A DNA stretch of 64,000 nt from an uncultured Parabacteroides sp. (GCA_944325355.1 CALUZS010000001.1:248001-312000); one strand, 5' to 3'; counted from the stretch's first letter, positions 19,911-30,352 are shown. Notes: generated from the letters alone by a model not told the origin. Translations and numbers: made by a program.

Positions 19911-20726
19911 TTACTTTAACATAATACCCGACAACATACGTCCGCATTTTATTCCTTGGCGACGCGCAGAAAAAAACAACTCCTCATTCGAAAAGGTGCA
20001 CATTCCTGCCACTTCTATATTGGCGGACACTAAGCCTTCGCCTTGTAACTGTAAGGAATTGGCTTTCCATAAATCAATGTGGCTTTTCCCCGTCACGGGA
20101 TGTCGTTCCACCAACAAGGACAGTTTCTCCTGACCGAATTTTCTGAAAGCTTCAACAAGTTCTTCCCCCACTTCAAAAGCCGACTGGCTAATAGATGGAC
20201 CTATGCCGGCACGCATCACCTTAGGGTCGCATCCATATTCGGAGACCATCATCTTCACACAGTTGGCAGCAATACATCCTACTGTACCACGCCACCCGGC
20301 ATGCACGGCAGCCACAACCTTTTTATCCGGCGCATATAACAACACAGGGACACAATCCGCTGTTGTCACCACAATACAGACATCCGGTATATCCGTCACC
20401 AAAGCGTCAATGCCAACTAATTTCTTTTCCCGTTCAATCGGGGCGATTCCTAAAAAAGAGCTGTCCACTTTTCGGATATGCACTGTATGCTGCTGACAAG
20501 GATAAACAATATTTTGTAAAGATATACCGGTATTTTCTGACAAGATTTCGTAATTCTTCTGGATTGACTCAACGGTATCTCCGGAATTTCTACCCAAGTT
20601 AAACGTCGAATAAGTTCCCTGGCTGACACCTCCACGACGAGTCGTTACAAAATGAAAAATATTGCAATCATCCAGCTGATTAAATTGCAATATTTCCAAA
20701 CCTTTATTGAGATAATTCTTCTTCAT
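19911..20726 (-). CDS. pgeF: Polyphenol oxidase/purine nucleoside phosphorylase family protein PgeF (YfiH)
   Basis: 271 aa. Family zinc-site motifs are visible: [27 protein letters not shown] and AGIGPSIS. E. coli YfiH corrects peptidoglycan precursors that carry L-Ser instead of L-Ala, while other members act as purine nucleoside phosphorylase/adenosine deaminase. The start at 20726 (MKKNYLNKG) is preferred. ATGs further upstream (20732, 20768) only increase the overlap with obgE, which is 23 bp from the chosen start. Confidence 0.88.
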   Translation of the reverse strand: MKKNYLNKGLEILQFNQLDDCNIFHFVTTRRGGVSQGTYSTFNLGRNSGDTVESIQKNYEILSENTGISLQNIVYPCQQHTVHIRKVDSSFLGIAPIEREKKLVGIDALVTDIPDVCIVVTTADCVPVLLYAPDKKVVAAVHAGWRGTVGCIAANCVKMMVSEYGCDPKVMRAGIGPSISQSAFEVGEELVEAFRKFGQEKLSLLVERHPVTGKSHIDLWKANSLQLQGEGLVSANIEVAGMCTFSNEELFFSARRQGIKCGRMLSGIMLK

Positions 20727-21855
20727 CGTCATCCCAGTCGCAGATTTCCAAATCGTCTTCATCTTCATCGTCTACATAAACGAAATCTTCATCATCATCG
20801 TCCACCGGAATCGTAGACAAATCCAACGACTTATGCACAATCCGTTCTACTTCATGGAAAGTTTCCTTATTCAGTTCATTCCACAACAAATCTTTCAGTC
20901 CGGTTATACCCAAACCGCTTACCGACGAGATAAAAACAGAAGGTATCCCTTCCGGTAACTCTTGTTTCATCTCCTCTATCAGTTCTTCGTCAAGCATATC
21001 GCATTTCGTTATAGCCAAAATGCGTCTTTTCTCCAACAATTCAGGATTATACTTGACCAATTCATTATGCAATACCTCATATTCCTTCCGAATATCGTTA
21101 GAATCGGCTGGAATCATGAACAATAACAACGAGTTGCGTTCGATATGCCGCAAGAAGCGCAAGCCCAAACCTTTTCCTTCACTGGCACCTTCTATGATTC
21201 CCGGAATATCCGCCATCACAAATGAACGGTTGTCCCGATAACTTACAATACCAAGATTGGGTTCCAACGTGGTAAACGGATAATTGGCTATTTTAGGCTT
21301 CGCCGCTGAGACCACCGACAGGAGTGTCGATTTTCCTGCATTCGGGAATCCCACCAAACCAACGTCAGCCAACAGCTTTAGCTGTAAGATAACCATCCGT
21401 TCCTGTGCCGGTTCCCCTGGCTGGGCATAACGCGGAGCCTGATTCGTTGCAGTCTTAAAATGACAATTACCTAATCCTCCACGCCCCCCCTTCAGAAGCA
21501 TAACAACCTGACCATCTTCAGTAACATCACAAATGAATTCCCCTGTTTCTGCATCAAACACTACCGTTCCGCAAGGGACTTCTATCGTTCGGTCTTCCCC
21601 GTCTTTGCCCGTACTTCTCTTTGCACTTCCACTCTCGCCGCTTGTAGCTATCACATGACGTTCATATTTCAAGTGCAGAAGAGTCCAATAGTTCCGATTG
21701 CCCCGTAGGAAAATATGACCTCCTCTTCCTCCGTCTCCTCCATCGGGACCGCCTTTCGGAATATATTTCTCCCGGCGAAAGTGGGAAGATCCTCTCCCTC
21801 CCTTTCCGGAACGGCAATAAATCTTCACATAATCTACAAAGTTCGATTCAGCCAT
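20704..21855 (-). CDS. obgE: Ribosome-associated GTPase ObgE
   Basis: 383 aa. The Obg glycine-rich domain is about residues 1-158 ([20 protein letters not shown]). The GTPase domain is about 160-330 (P-loop [12 protein letters not shown]3 DIPGII; G4 ITKCD). It ends in a very acidic tail (about 345-383) made almost only of D and E with a few aromatics. ObgE takes part in 50S assembly and stress control. It is the first gene of obgE-pgeF-B3/B4 and is separated from adk by a terminator. Confidence 0.95.
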   Translation of the reverse strand: MAESNFVDYVKIYCRSGKGGRGSSHFRREKYIPKGGPDGGDGGRGGHIFLRGNRNYWTLLHLKYERHVIATSGESGSAKRSTGKDGEDRTIEVPCGTVVFDAETGEFICDVTEDGQVVMLLKGGRGGLGNCHFKTATNQAPRYAQPGEPAQERMVILQLKLLADVGLVGFPNAGKSTLLSVVSAAKPKIANYPFTTLEPNLGIVSYRDNRSFVMADIPGIIEGASEGKGLGLRFLRHIERNSLLLFMIPADSNDIRKEYEVLHNELVKYNPELLEKRRILAITKCDMLDEELIEEMKQELPEGIPSVFISSVSGLGITGLKDLLWNELNKETFHEVERIVHKSLDLSTIPVDDDDEDFVYVDDEDEDDLEICDWDDDEEELSQ

Positions 21856-21885
21856 TTTTCAATCTTATTCTAAGAAAAACAATAA

Positions 21886-21916
21886 AAGAGACTGACACAA
21901 TCTGCCCCAGTCTCTT
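21886..21916 (-). terminator. Terminator of adk
   Basis: 9-bp stem (21886-21894 with 21908-21916), 13-nt loop, then TTATTGTTTTT on the minus strand, beginning 8 bp after the adk stop. Confidence 0.7.
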
Positions 21917-21924
21917 CTTCATAT

Positions 21925-22497
21925 TTATTTTACAGCGTTAATAGCATCTTTGATTCTGCCGAAGATTTCTTCAATCGTTCCCATACCTTTTATGGCAACG
22001 TGTTTTCCTTCCCCGATATAATACTCTGCCAAAGGTGCTGTTTGGGAATGATACACTTCCAAGCGGGACTTGATAGTCTCCAAATTGTCATCCGAACGAC
22101 CGGAAACCTTTCCACGCTCCAACAAACGTTTGATTAATTCGTCTTCATCTACTTGCAGGTTCAACATAACCGAAACATCCGTTCCCCGTTCGTTTAACAT
22201 CGTCTTCAATGCCTTTGCTTGAGGGATCGTACGAGGGAAACCGTCAAAGATAACACCTTTCGCATTCTTCTTGCTGTCCAATACTTTTGCAAGCATGTTA
22301 ACAATCAAATCATCAGGAACCAATTGTCCTTTCTCGATATAATCTTTCGCTATTTTCCCTAACTCGGTTTCGTTCTTCATCTCTGAGCGCAATACATCAC
22401 CCGTTGAAATATGTTCCAAACCATATTCCTTAATAATTAATTCGCTCTGCGTACCTTTTCCTGAACCCGGTGCGCCAAAAATCACAATATTCAACAT
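21925..22497 (-). CDS. adk: Adenylate kinase
   Basis: 190 aa, short-LID form (no zinc LID). P-loop GAPGSGKGTQSE (about 8-19), NMP-binding HISTGDVLRSE and DGFPRTIPQA, and LLERGKVSGRSDDN at the LID. It interconverts ATP, AMP and ADP in the cytoplasm. It sits between hpt and obgE, in the gene order usual for Bacteroidales. Confidence 0.95.
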   Translation of the reverse strand: MLNIVIFGAPGSGKGTQSELIIKEYGLEHISTGDVLRSEMKNETELGKIAKDYIEKGQLVPDDLIVNMLAKVLDSKKNAKGVIFDGFPRTIPQAKALKTMLNERGTDVSVMLNLQVDEDELIKRLLERGKVSGRSDDNLETIKSRLEVYHSQTAPLAEYYIGEGKHVAIKGMGTIEEIFGRIKDAINAVK

Positions 22498-22512
22498 TTC
22501 CTAATCACTCAT

Positions 22513-22547
22513 TAAAAAAGAAACTCCAGCTTCCTGTGCCACCGGAG
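22513..22547 (-). terminator. Weak terminator of hpt
   Basis: 6-bp stem with one mismatch (22542-22547 with 22524-22529), loop about 12 nt, followed on the minus strand by TTTCTTTTTT. It may let some reading pass into adk, which lacks an obvious promoter. Confidence 0.5.
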
Positions 22548-22575
22548 CCCTTTCTGTTATACAATATTTATTCAC

Positions 22576-23115
22576 TTATTTCGATATAATCCTATAAATG
22601 TCCCGGTAACAACGTCCCAAACCGTCATAATCGAGACCATGACCTACGATAAAATCGTTCGGAATTTCAAAGCCCACATAATCGGGGTTGACCTCAAATT
22701 TATCAGCATCCGGTTTATACAACAACGTAGCGATATAAACTTCCTTAGCGCCTTTCCCTTTCAACAATGATTTCATCTTACTCATTGTATAACCACTATC
22801 TACAATATCTTCCACGATAATGATATCACGATTCCTTATCGAATCCGGAACCGGCAAAAACTCTTTCAATTCATTTGTGCTCTCCATTCCTTCGTATGAA
22901 GAATATTTCACAAAACAAAGCTCAAAAGAGTTATCCAAGTCCTGCGCCAAATCGGAAGCGAACATAAACGCACCGTTCAACATAACAAGCAACAATGGTG
23001 TCTTCCCGTCGAAATCCAGACGAATCTGCTGTGCCATATTCCTGACAGCTTCAGAAATCGCTGCTTCAGGAATATATAATTCAAAGCACTTTCCCTTTAA
23101 ATTCACCTTATCCAT
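22576..23115 (-). CDS. hpt: Hypoxanthine phosphoribosyltransferase
   Basis: 179 aa. The PRPP-binding loop is DIIIVEDIVDSGYTMS (about 94-109) and the flexible region is FVKYSSYEG. It salvages hypoxanthine and guanine to IMP and GMP. Promoter at 23137-23145; together with adk it forms a small purine nucleotide unit. Confidence 0.94.
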   Translation of the reverse strand: MDKVNLKGKCFELYIPEAAISEAVRNMAQQIRLDFDGKTPLLLVMLNGAFMFASDLAQDLDNSFELCFVKYSSYEGMESTNELKEFLPVPDSIRNRDIIIVEDIVDSGYTMSKMKSLLKGKGAKEVYIATLLYKPDADKFEVNPDYVGFEIPNDFIVGHGLDYDGLGRCYRDIYRIISK

Positions 23116-23136
23116 TGTTTGTTTTTTTACCAGCGC

Positions 23137-23145
23137 ACAAAGTTA
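23137..23145 (-). promoter_or_regulatory. -7 element for hpt
   Basis: The minus strand reads TAACTTTGT (TAnnTTTGt), 22 bp before the start at 23115. Confidence 0.5.
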
Positions 23146-23207
23146 TAATTTTTTCATAAGAACTACATTTATTGCGTCACACTTTCTCTATCCGAGCCTG
23201 GACAACT

Positions 23208-25397
23208 TTAATACCAAGCGTCTCCTGGCTGGCTACCCATGACAAACTCAAGCGTACTCCCGTCCATTATGTCTTGATGAGTTATATAACTTTTACCGTA
23301 AGGCTTCCCATTCAATCTTACCGACTGGATGTATTTGTTATCTTCACTCACATTCGGTGCCAAAACCGTAAAAACTTTTCCGTTCGACAAAGCCAGTTTC
23401 GTCTCTTTAAATATCGGCGTTCCTATTTCATATTCCCCACTTACAGGGTCAACTGGATAAAATCCCATCGCACTAAAAACATACCAGGCCGACATCTGCC
23501 CACAATCTTCATTGCCGCACAAGCCGTCTGGTGTATTCTTGTAAAGTTCTTTCATTACTTTCGCAGCATATTGTTGCGTTTTATGCGGCTGTCCTACTTT
23601 GTTAAACAAGTATATCACATGATGGCTTGGTTCATTCCCATGAGCATACTGTCCAATCATCCCGGTACTGAATATCGGCAACTCGTCTTCTGTATGCGGG
23701 GCGTAAGTAAACATGCTATCCAATTTATCTGTAAAACGGTTTTTCCCTCCGACAAGCGTAATCAATCCATCAATATCATGTTGCACCGACCACAAATATT
23801 GCCAGCCGTTACTTTCACAAATATCTTCCGTATAATCATCGGGGCTGTATTTTTCTGAAAACTCTCCTTTACTATTACGAGGTTGCATAAATGTACATTT
23901 TGGATTATATGTATTCCGATAATTCTGAGAACGCTTATAAAATTCTTCAGCGACATCTACTTTTCCCAGCTTTTCCGCCAACCGGGCAATGCAATAGTCG
24001 TCGTATGCATATTCCAACGTCTTCGACATCGACCAATTCTCCTTATCGCTCGGAACAAAACCTAACGATTTATACAATCCAATGGAACAATAATCATCTC
24101 GATTTGCCGATACAACACAAGCTTCAAACGCCTTTTCCTCATCAAAATCCCCGATCTCCTTCAAACAGGCATCTACAATAACAGGCACCGCATGATAACC
24201 AATCATCATATTCGTTTCATTTCCTGCCATATTCCATAGCGGAAGCGCACCACTCTGTTCATAAAAAGCAATAAAACTTTTTACCATGTCATTCACACGC
24301 TCCGGATGCAAATAAGTAAACAACGGATGCGCCGCCCGATAAGTATCCCACAAAGAAAAACGAGAGTAATTTATCCAACCGTCAGTCCGATGGATTTGAC
24401 GGTCAACACCCATATATGCTCCGTCGACATCGCTAAAAATCACGGGAGCTATCATCGAATGGTACATAGCCGTATAAAAGTTGACCATGTCATCGCGATT
24501 ATCGCCTGTTACTTTTATTTTCGACAGCTCCTTATTCCATACGCTTACAGCGTCTTCCCAGTACTTATCAAAATCATCATGAGGGGCTTCTTCCAACAAA
24601 TTTCTGTAAGCTCCTTCCATGCTCACCCCCGACAATGCTGTACAGACAACAAGCTGCCTGCATTTTTCCGTATCGAACATAAACTGTGCATTATAAGCTT
24701 TCTCCCTGTTTTCCCCGTCCTCTATTGCCGAGCTATCCAGCTCTGCCGAAACCATCGGCTGTGAAAAACGAGTATAGAAATAGACCTCCTGCTTCGGTGC
24801 CCATCCCGAAGAATAACGATACCCACGCACCGTCACTGAATCAACTATCTCGATATATGAATCAAGCGTCTTATCCCAATTCATAGCTTTTTCCAAATTC
24901 AGTAACACAACCGATTCCTTCCCGGGAAAAGTGTATCGCTGGATACCGCACCGTTCTGTAGCTGTAAGTTCTACATTTATATCATAATCATCCAACACAA
25001 CCTGATAATAACCGGCAGAAGCTGACTCCCTATCATGAGAAAATTTGGAATGAACACCTAACGGAGCTTCGGCCTCTTTATACGGCAACGTCACTGGCAT
25101 GAAGGAAATATCATACAAATCTCCAGCACCTGTCCCAGACAAATGCGTATGGCTGAATCCTGCAATTGTAGAATCAGGATAAAAATATCCGGAAATCCTG
25201 TCCCATCCGGGAAGTCCGTTGTCCGGGCTTAACTGAACCATTCCGAAAGGCAGTTGTGCCCCTGGATATGTATTCCCGGTAAAATCCGTGCCAATCATAG
25301 GATTTACATACTGAGTCAAATCGACATTGCTATTTTCCGATGGCGTGCAACCGGCGAACGTGGTCAACAAGACCAACCATAAATTGAGACGCTTCAT
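23208..25397 (-). CDS. GH92 alpha-mannosidase lipoprotein
   Basis: 729 aa. Signal peptide with lipobox TFAGC (Cys17), so it is a lipoprotein. The rest is glycoside hydrolase family 92: YVNPMIGTDFTGNTYPGA at the start, an (alpha/alpha)6 domain, and CGNEDCGQMSAWYVFSAMGF near residue 620, the conserved catalytic region. GH92 enzymes remove alpha-linked mannose from N-glycans or fungal mannan using calcium. No SusC/D pair, regulator or other glycosidase is adjacent, so it is an orphan relative to a PUL. Divergent from topB, with its own promoter. Confidence 0.92.
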   Translation of the reverse strand: MKRLNLWLVLLTTFAGCTPSENSNVDLTQYVNPMIGTDFTGNTYPGAQLPFGMVQLSPDNGLPGWDRISGYFYPDSTIAGFSHTHLSGTGAGDLYDISFMPVTLPYKEAEAPLGVHSKFSHDRESASAGYYQVVLDDYDINVELTATERCGIQRYTFPGKESVVLLNLEKAMNWDKTLDSYIEIVDSVTVRGYRYSSGWAPKQEVYFYTRFSQPMVSAELDSSAIEDGENREKAYNAQFMFDTEKCRQLVVCTALSGVSMEGAYRNLLEEAPHDDFDKYWEDAVSVWNKELSKIKVTGDNRDDMVNFYTAMYHSMIAPVIFSDVDGAYMGVDRQIHRTDGWINYSRFSLWDTYRAAHPLFTYLHPERVNDMVKSFIAFYEQSGALPLWNMAGNETNMMIGYHAVPVIVDACLKEIGDFDEEKAFEACVVSANRDDYCSIGLYKSLGFVPSDKENWSMSKTLEYAYDDYCIARLAEKLGKVDVAEEFYKRSQNYRNTYNPKCTFMQPRNSKGEFSEKYSPDDYTEDICESNGWQYLWSVQHDIDGLITLVGGKNRFTDKLDSMFTYAPHTEDELPIFSTGMIGQYAHGNEPSHHVIYLFNKVGQPHKTQQYAAKVMKELYKNTPDGLCGNEDCGQMSAWYVFSAMGFYPVDPVSGEYEIGTPIFKETKLALSNGKVFTVLAPNVSEDNKYIQSVRLNGKPYGKSYITHQDIMDGSTLEFVMGSQPGDAWY

Positions 25398-25473
25398 AAA
25401 AAGAAAAATGTTATTTGTTTAGCTTTAGAATTTATTTCTGCCATCCTCCTCAAAAAGAGAAAAGCAAACCAAC

Positions 25474-25482
25474 ACAAAGATA
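25474..25482 (-). promoter_or_regulatory. -7 element for the GH92 gene
   Basis: The minus strand reads TATCTTTGT (TAnnTTTGt), 77 bp before the start at 25397. Confidence 0.45.
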
Positions 25483-25523
25483 AGAGACTTTTGCCTATTT
25501 TCAAACAAATGGAGAAAAAAGCG

Positions 25524-25532
25524 TACCTTTGC
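25524..25532 (+). promoter_or_regulatory. -7 element for the topB operon
   Basis: TACCTTTGC, exact match. It rules out in-frame starts at 25491 (TTG) and 25509 (ATG) and favours the ATG at 25557. Confidence 0.65.
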
Positions 25533-25556
25533 AGCCAAAACAGGAGTTTATCGCAA

Positions 25557-27575
25557 ATGAAAGTTTGTATTGCAGAAAAGCCAAGTGTTGCAAGAGAGAT
25601 TGCCAATATATTGGGTGCCACTGCCAGAAAAAACGGATATTTAGAAGGGAACGGGTATCAGGTAACATGGACTTTCGGACATTTATGTATGCTCAAGGAG
25701 CCCCACGAATATACAGAAAACTGGAAGCGATGGTCTCTTGGTTCACTCCCCATGATTCCGCCCCGTTTCGGAATCAAACTCATATCCAACCCGACTTACG
25801 AGGAACAGTTCAAAACCATTGAGAAACTCATAATGAATGCCGAAATGGTTATCAACTGCGGTGATGCCGGACAGGAAGGGGAATTAATACAACGCTGGGT
25901 CATGCAGAAAGCTGCCTGCAAATGCCCGGTCTATCGGCTTTGGATTTCATCCTTGACAGAGGATGCTATTCGCGAAGGGTTCGACAACCTGAAAAAGCAA
26001 GAGGAATTCAACAAACTATACGAAGCTGGTCTGTCGAGAGCTATCGGCGACTGGCTGTTAGGGATGAACACCACCCGGTTGTACACATTGCGGTACGGAC
26101 AGAACAAACAAGTCCTGTCCATCGGACGAGTGCAGACGCCCACGCTGGCTCTAATCGTCAACCGTCAACACGAAATAGACAACTTCAAGCCGGAACCTTA
26201 TTGGGAATTAAAAACCGTATACCGTAACACGACTTTCTCTGCCGCTAAAGGCAAATTCACCCAAAAGGAGGAAGGTGAAAAACTCTTACAGAAAGTTCAA
26301 CAATCAGACTTCACCGTTACCAAAGTATCCGAAAAGAAAGGCAAAGAATTTGCGCCAAGGCTATTCGACCTCACTTCGCTTCAGGTTGAATGCAACAAGA
26401 AATACGCATACACCGCCGATGAGACACTAAAGTTAATCCAATCATTATATGAGAAGAAACTGACAACTTATCCCCGTGTAGATACTACCTTCCTAAGCGA
26501 TGACATCTACCCGAAAGTACCGAACATGCTGAAAGGACTTACAGATTACAGGCAATTCACCGACCCACTCGCCGGAAAGAAGCTGCCTAAAAGCAAACGG
26601 GTTTTCGACAATAGCAAAATAACCGACCACCACGCGATTATCCCGACCGGAGTACCGGCACGCAACCTGTCGGAGAAAGAGCAGAGAGTATATGACTTGG
26701 TAGCAAGGAGATTTATCGCATCCTTCTACCCGGATTGCGAAATATCAACGACAACAGTACAGGGAAAAGTCGAGAACATCGAATTCAAGGTATCGGGAAA
26801 GCAGGTATTGAAGCCAGGATGGCGCGTCGTTTTCGGCAACGAACAGAAAGAGCCGGAACTTGAAAACGATGAAGAAAAAATACTGCCAAGCTTCGAAGTC
26901 GGGGAAAGCGGGCCGCACGCCCCGTTACTGAAAGAAACTTGGACCACACCCCCTAAGCCGTATACGGAAGCGACACTCCTACGGGCGATGGAGACCGCAG
27001 GAAAGCTCGTGGAAGACGATGAACTAAGGGATGCTCTGAAGGAGAATGGTATCGGACGACCGTCGACCCGGGCAGCTATCATCGAAACGTTATTCAAGCG
27101 AAATTACATCCGTAAGGAGCGGAAGAACCTCTACCCTACGGCTACCGGAATCGAACTCATCGGGACAATCCACGAGGAGCTGTTGAAGAGCGCCGAGCTG
27201 ACCGGTCTATGGGAGAAGAAACTACGCCAAATAGAACGCGGCACATACAACGCACAGACATTCCTGGATGAGCTGAAGCAGATGGTCAGGCAAATCGTAT
27301 CGAACGTCATTGCCGACCAAAGTAACAGACATATCACAATCGCCGACGTGTCTCAGAAAACCGGACAACCTCCCAAGGAGAAAAAGAAACGCTCTGCCAC
27401 AAAAGAGGAGACCTGTATCTGCCCCCTCTGCAAAAAAGGGCATCTACTGAGAGGAAAGACAGCCTACGGCTGCTCGGAGTATCTGAACGGATGCACGTTC
27501 CGACTTGATTACGAGACCTACGGAAAAGGGCTTAGCGACAAACAACTGAACAAAATAATCAAATCATTGTCATAA
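25557..27575 (+). CDS. topB: DNA topoisomerase III
   Basis: 672 aa, type IA topoisomerase. It begins MKVCIAEKPSVAREIANILGA (Toprim domain, with NCGDAGQEGELIQRW holding the metal acidic residues). The active-site tyrosine is Y305 in LTTYPRVDT. A C-terminal zinc ribbon reads CICPLCKKGHLL...GCSEYLNGC. It decatenates DNA and works with RecQ-type helicases. The start is set by the promoter at 25524-25532 and by family N-termini. It heads the operon topB-nudix-MATE-HAD; the gap to the next gene is 7 bp. Confidence 0.95.
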   Translation: MKVCIAEKPSVAREIANILGATARKNGYLEGNGYQVTWTFGHLCMLKEPHEYTENWKRWSLGSLPMIPPRFGIKLISNPTYEEQFKTIEKLIMNAEMVINCGDAGQEGELIQRWVMQKAACKCPVYRLWISSLTEDAIREGFDNLKKQEEFNKLYEAGLSRAIGDWLLGMNTTRLYTLRYGQNKQVLSIGRVQTPTLALIVNRQHEIDNFKPEPYWELKTVYRNTTFSAAKGKFTQKEEGEKLLQKVQQSDFTVTKVSEKKGKEFAPRLFDLTSLQVECNKKYAYTADETLKLIQSLYEKKLTTYPRVDTTFLSDDIYPKVPNMLKGLTDYRQFTDPLAGKKLPKSKRVFDNSKITDHHAIIPTGVPARNLSEKEQRVYDLVARRFIASFYPDCEISTTTVQGKVENIEFKVSGKQVLKPGWRVVFGNEQKEPELENDEEKILPSFEVGESGPHAPLLKETWTTPPKPYTEATLLRAMETAGKLVEDDELRDALKENGIGRPSTRAAIIETLFKRNYIRKERKNLYPTATGIELIGTIHEELLKSAELTGLWEKKLRQIERGTYNAQTFLDELKQMVRQIVSNVIADQSNRHITIADVSQKTGQPPKEKKKRSATKEETCICPLCKKGHLLRGKTAYGCSEYLNGCTFRLDYETYGKGLSDKQLNKIIKSLS

Positions 27576-27582
27576 ACATATT

Positions 27583-28107
27583 ATGGTAGCTACTAAACAA
27601 AAAACAGAATGGTTTCCGTTAGTGGACGAACACGGGAACGTCACAGGAAAGGCTACACGCCGGGAATGCCATAACGGCAGCAAACTGCTCCATCCCGTCG
27701 TACACCTGCATATATTCAACGAACAAGGCGACTTGCTGTTACAAAAACGCTCCGCAACGAAAGACATACAGCCCAGTAAATGGGATACTGCCGTAGGCGG
27801 ACATGTAGACGTGGGGGAATCTATCGAGGAGGCACTGCGGAGAGAAGTAAGGGAAGAGATTGGCGTCACTGGCTTTACCCCCAGGCCGCTTACCCGATAT
27901 GTTTTCGAGTCTGCCATCGAAAGGGAGCTGGTACACGTATTCACCACACGCTACGAAGGACCTTTCCGTATCGATACGGTAGAGCTTGACGACGCCCGTT
28001 TCTGGTCTATCCCGTCCATCCTCGACAATATGGGCAAAGGCGTATTCACGCCTAACTTCGAGAAGGAGTTTACAACCATACTACAACCAACTTTAAAAGG
28101 AGAATAA
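27583..28107 (+). CDS. NUDIX hydrolase
   Basis: 174 aa. A full Nudix box is present: GHVDVGESIEEALRREVREEIGV fits Gx5Ex7REUxEExGU. The N-terminal part (FPLVDEHGNVTGKATRRECH, then LHPVVHLHIF) resembles the isopentenyl-diphosphate isomerase-like/YfcD subgroup. It hydrolyses a nucleoside-diphosphate-linked compound; the substrate is unknown. Second gene of the topB operon, 15 bp before the MATE gene. Confidence 0.88.
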   Translation: MVATKQKTEWFPLVDEHGNVTGKATRRECHNGSKLLHPVVHLHIFNEQGDLLLQKRSATKDIQPSKWDTAVGGHVDVGESIEEALRREVREEIGVTGFTPRPLTRYVFESAIERELVHVFTTRYEGPFRIDTVELDDARFWSIPSILDNMGKGVFTPNFEKEFTTILQPTLKGE

Positions 28108-28122
28108 CACTTAAGGAGCACT

Positions 28123-29472
28123 ATGGCAACATCCAAAAACTTAACTGAGGGAAGCCCGCTTCTCCTCATATTCAATTTCACGATTCCTTTGTTGCTGGGA
28201 AACTTACTGCAACAGACCTATTCATTGATAGACGCCGCCATCGTAGGCAAATTCTTAGGGATAAACTGTCTCGCTTCCGTGGGAGCAAGCACATCGGTCA
28301 TCTTCCTCATTCTGGGGTTCTGCAACGGGTGTTGCTGCGGTTTCGGGATTCCTATTGCACAGAAATTCGGGGCAAACGACTACACCACTATGCGGCGGTA
28401 TGTGGCAGTCAGCCTGAAGCTGTCAGCCATCATGTCGGTGGTTATTGCCACTGTCACCAGCCTGTTCTGTGCTGACATACTGAGGAGCATGCAAACACCG
28501 GAAAACATCTTCCGTGACGCTTACCTCTACCTGCTCGTGACGTTCATAGGAATCCCCTGTACATTCTACTATAACCTCCTCTCCAGCATTATCCGGGCAT
28601 TAGGCGACAGCAAGACACCGTTCTACTTCCTGCTGTTTTCTACCGTCTTGAATATCGTGCTCGACCTCTTTTTCATACTCTCCCTTCACTGGGGAGTGAT
28701 GGGAGCAGCCATCGCGACAGTGCTCTCGCAAGGGTTATCCGCCATCCTCTGTTACATATACATGAACAAGAGGTTCGCCATCCTAAAGGGGACACGCGAG
28801 GAGAAACGATTCAATACCGCTTTGGCGAAGCGGCTGCTGAACATAGGCGTGCCAATGGGGTTGCAGTTCTCCATCACTGCTATCGGCAGCATCATGTTGC
28901 AGAGTGCCAACAATGCCCTTGGTACGGCATGCGTGGCAGCATTCACCGCCGCCATTCGTATCAAGACATTCTTCATCTGCCCGTTCGAGAGCTTAGGGAT
29001 AGCCATGGCCACTTACGTGGGGCAAAACTACGGTGCAGGCAAGACTGTCCGTATCCTGAAAGGCATCAAGTCGAGTATCCTGATGGCAATGATTTACGCG
29101 GTCGTAACCTTCGCCATCATCATGGTAGGTTCCGAAAAAATGACCCTGCTGTTTGTAGACGCAACGGAAACCGACATCCTATCGAAAGCAGCACTCTATC
29201 TGCACACCACCTGTTACTTCTTCCCGTTCCTCGGCGTGCTGTGCATCTTCAGGTATAGCATACAGGGAGCTGGCTATACCAACTTGGCAATGCTCTCGGG
29301 TGTCTCCGAGATGATTGCCCGTATTCTGGTGAGCGTGCTGGCAGTACCGGCATTCGGGTTCATCGCTGTATGCTTTGGTGATCCGTCGGCATGGATAGCA
29401 GCCGACTTGTTCCTCATCCCGGCGTTTTTCTACGTTTACCGGCAGATTAGCAATAAAAATACAAAACGTTAA
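28123..29472 (+). CDS. MATE family efflux transporter
   Basis: 449 aa, twelve membrane helices in two halves. Family signatures: the opening PLLLIFNFTIPLLLGNLLQQTYSLIDAAIVG and the mid-protein LNIGVPMGLQFSITAIGSI. MATE proteins export cationic drugs or metabolites using Na+ or H+ gradients. Substrate unknown. Within the topB operon, 14 bp before the HAD gene. Confidence 0.9.
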   Translation: MATSKNLTEGSPLLLIFNFTIPLLLGNLLQQTYSLIDAAIVGKFLGINCLASVGASTSVIFLILGFCNGCCCGFGIPIAQKFGANDYTTMRRYVAVSLKLSAIMSVVIATVTSLFCADILRSMQTPENIFRDAYLYLLVTFIGIPCTFYYNLLSSIIRALGDSKTPFYFLLFSTVLNIVLDLFFILSLHWGVMGAAIATVLSQGLSAILCYIYMNKRFAILKGTREEKRFNTALAKRLLNIGVPMGLQFSITAIGSIMLQSANNALGTACVAAFTAAIRIKTFFICPFESLGIAMATYVGQNYGAGKTVRILKGIKSSILMAMIYAVVTFAIIMVGSEKMTLLFVDATETDILSKAALYLHTTCYFFPFLGVLCIFRYSIQGAGYTNLAMLSGVSEMIARILVSVLAVPAFGFIAVCFGDPSAWIAADLFLIPAFFYVYRQISNKNTKR

Positions 29473-29486
29473 TTACAATATTAATT

Positions 29487-30245
29487 ATGAATACAGAAGG
29501 TTCATCAACGATAAACAGCGCCATACAAAAGTTCCTGGCGCAAAACGGGGTCCAAAAGCTGGAGCCAAAAGCGGTCTTGTTCGACATGGACGGCGTACTG
29601 TACGACTCTATGCCGTTCCACGCCAAGGCTTGGAAAGAAGTTGCCGACAGGCATGGTTTGGTGTCGTCACCGGCTGACTTCTACATGTTCGAGGGTTGTA
29701 CCGGAGCGTTCACCATCGATACCCTTTACCAGCGATCGTTCGGACGGTATGCCACTCAAGAGGAGAAAGAACAGATATACCAAGAAAAAGCCGTGCTGTT
29801 CAGCCAATACAACGATGGGGAAGCCATGACGGGTGCCGCCGAGGTTCTGGAGAAGGTTTCCGCGCACGGGCTGCAACGTTTGGTCGTGACCGGTTCCGGG
29901 CAAAAAAGCCTAATAGAGAAGTTGGAGCACACTTACCCCGGGCAGTTTACCCGCGAGAAGATGGTTACCGCCTTCGACGTGACAAAAGGGAAGCCCGACC
30001 CGGAGCCTTACCTGATGGGTCTCAAAAAAGCAGGAGTGGCATGCAACGAAGCCTTCGTTGTGGAGAATGCGCCGATGGGCGTAAAAGCCGGCGTAGCAGC
30101 ACATATCTTCACTATCGCAGTGAACACCGGTCCCCTGCCCGACAGCGTCCTGCTCGAAGCCGGTGCCCACATGCTGTACCACTCCATGCGCGACCTTGCC
30201 AACGATTGGGACAACCTCATGTCTGCCTGCCGCGACTTCCGGTAA
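29487..30245 (+). CDS. HAD-superfamily phosphatase, beta-phosphoglucomutase-like
   Basis: 252 aa. HAD motif I is FDMDGVLYDSM (about residues 32-42), motif II VVTGSGQKS, and motif III/IV KGKPDPEPY...VENAPMGVKAG. A cap domain lies between motifs I and II (subclass IA). It fits a sugar-phosphate phosphatase or mutase; the exact substrate is not readable. The extra 25 N-terminal residues (GSSTINSAIQKFLAQNGVQ) are unusual for the family. Last gene of the operon, followed by the terminator at 30329. Confidence 0.87.
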   Translation: MNTEGSSTINSAIQKFLAQNGVQKLEPKAVLFDMDGVLYDSMPFHAKAWKEVADRHGLVSSPADFYMFEGCTGAFTIDTLYQRSFGRYATQEEKEQIYQEKAVLFSQYNDGEAMTGAAEVLEKVSAHGLQRLVVTGSGQKSLIEKLEHTYPGQFTREKMVTAFDVTKGKPDPEPYLMGLKKAGVACNEAFVVENAPMGVKAGVAAHIFTIAVNTGPLPDSVLLEAGAHMLYHSMRDLANDWDNLMSACRDFR

Positions 30246-30328
30246 TGGAATACACATTCAAAAAGATACAGGCATAACACAATAGCCGCCTGTCATCCAT
30301 TCCGGTATAAGGCACAGCAAAGTATCTT

Positions 30329-30352
30329 CCCCGTCCTCCGACGGGGATTTTT
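30329..30352 (+). terminator. Terminator of the topB operon
   Basis: Perfect 7-bp GC-rich stem (30329-30335 with 30340-30346), loop CTCC, then ATTTTT. It sits 84 bp after the HAD stop. Confidence 0.85.

Noticed and set aside
25491..25556. Longer topB start (TTG at 25491 or ATG at 25509)
   Set aside because: The promoter -7 box at 25524-25532 lies within the extension, and family members begin MKVCIAEKPSV.
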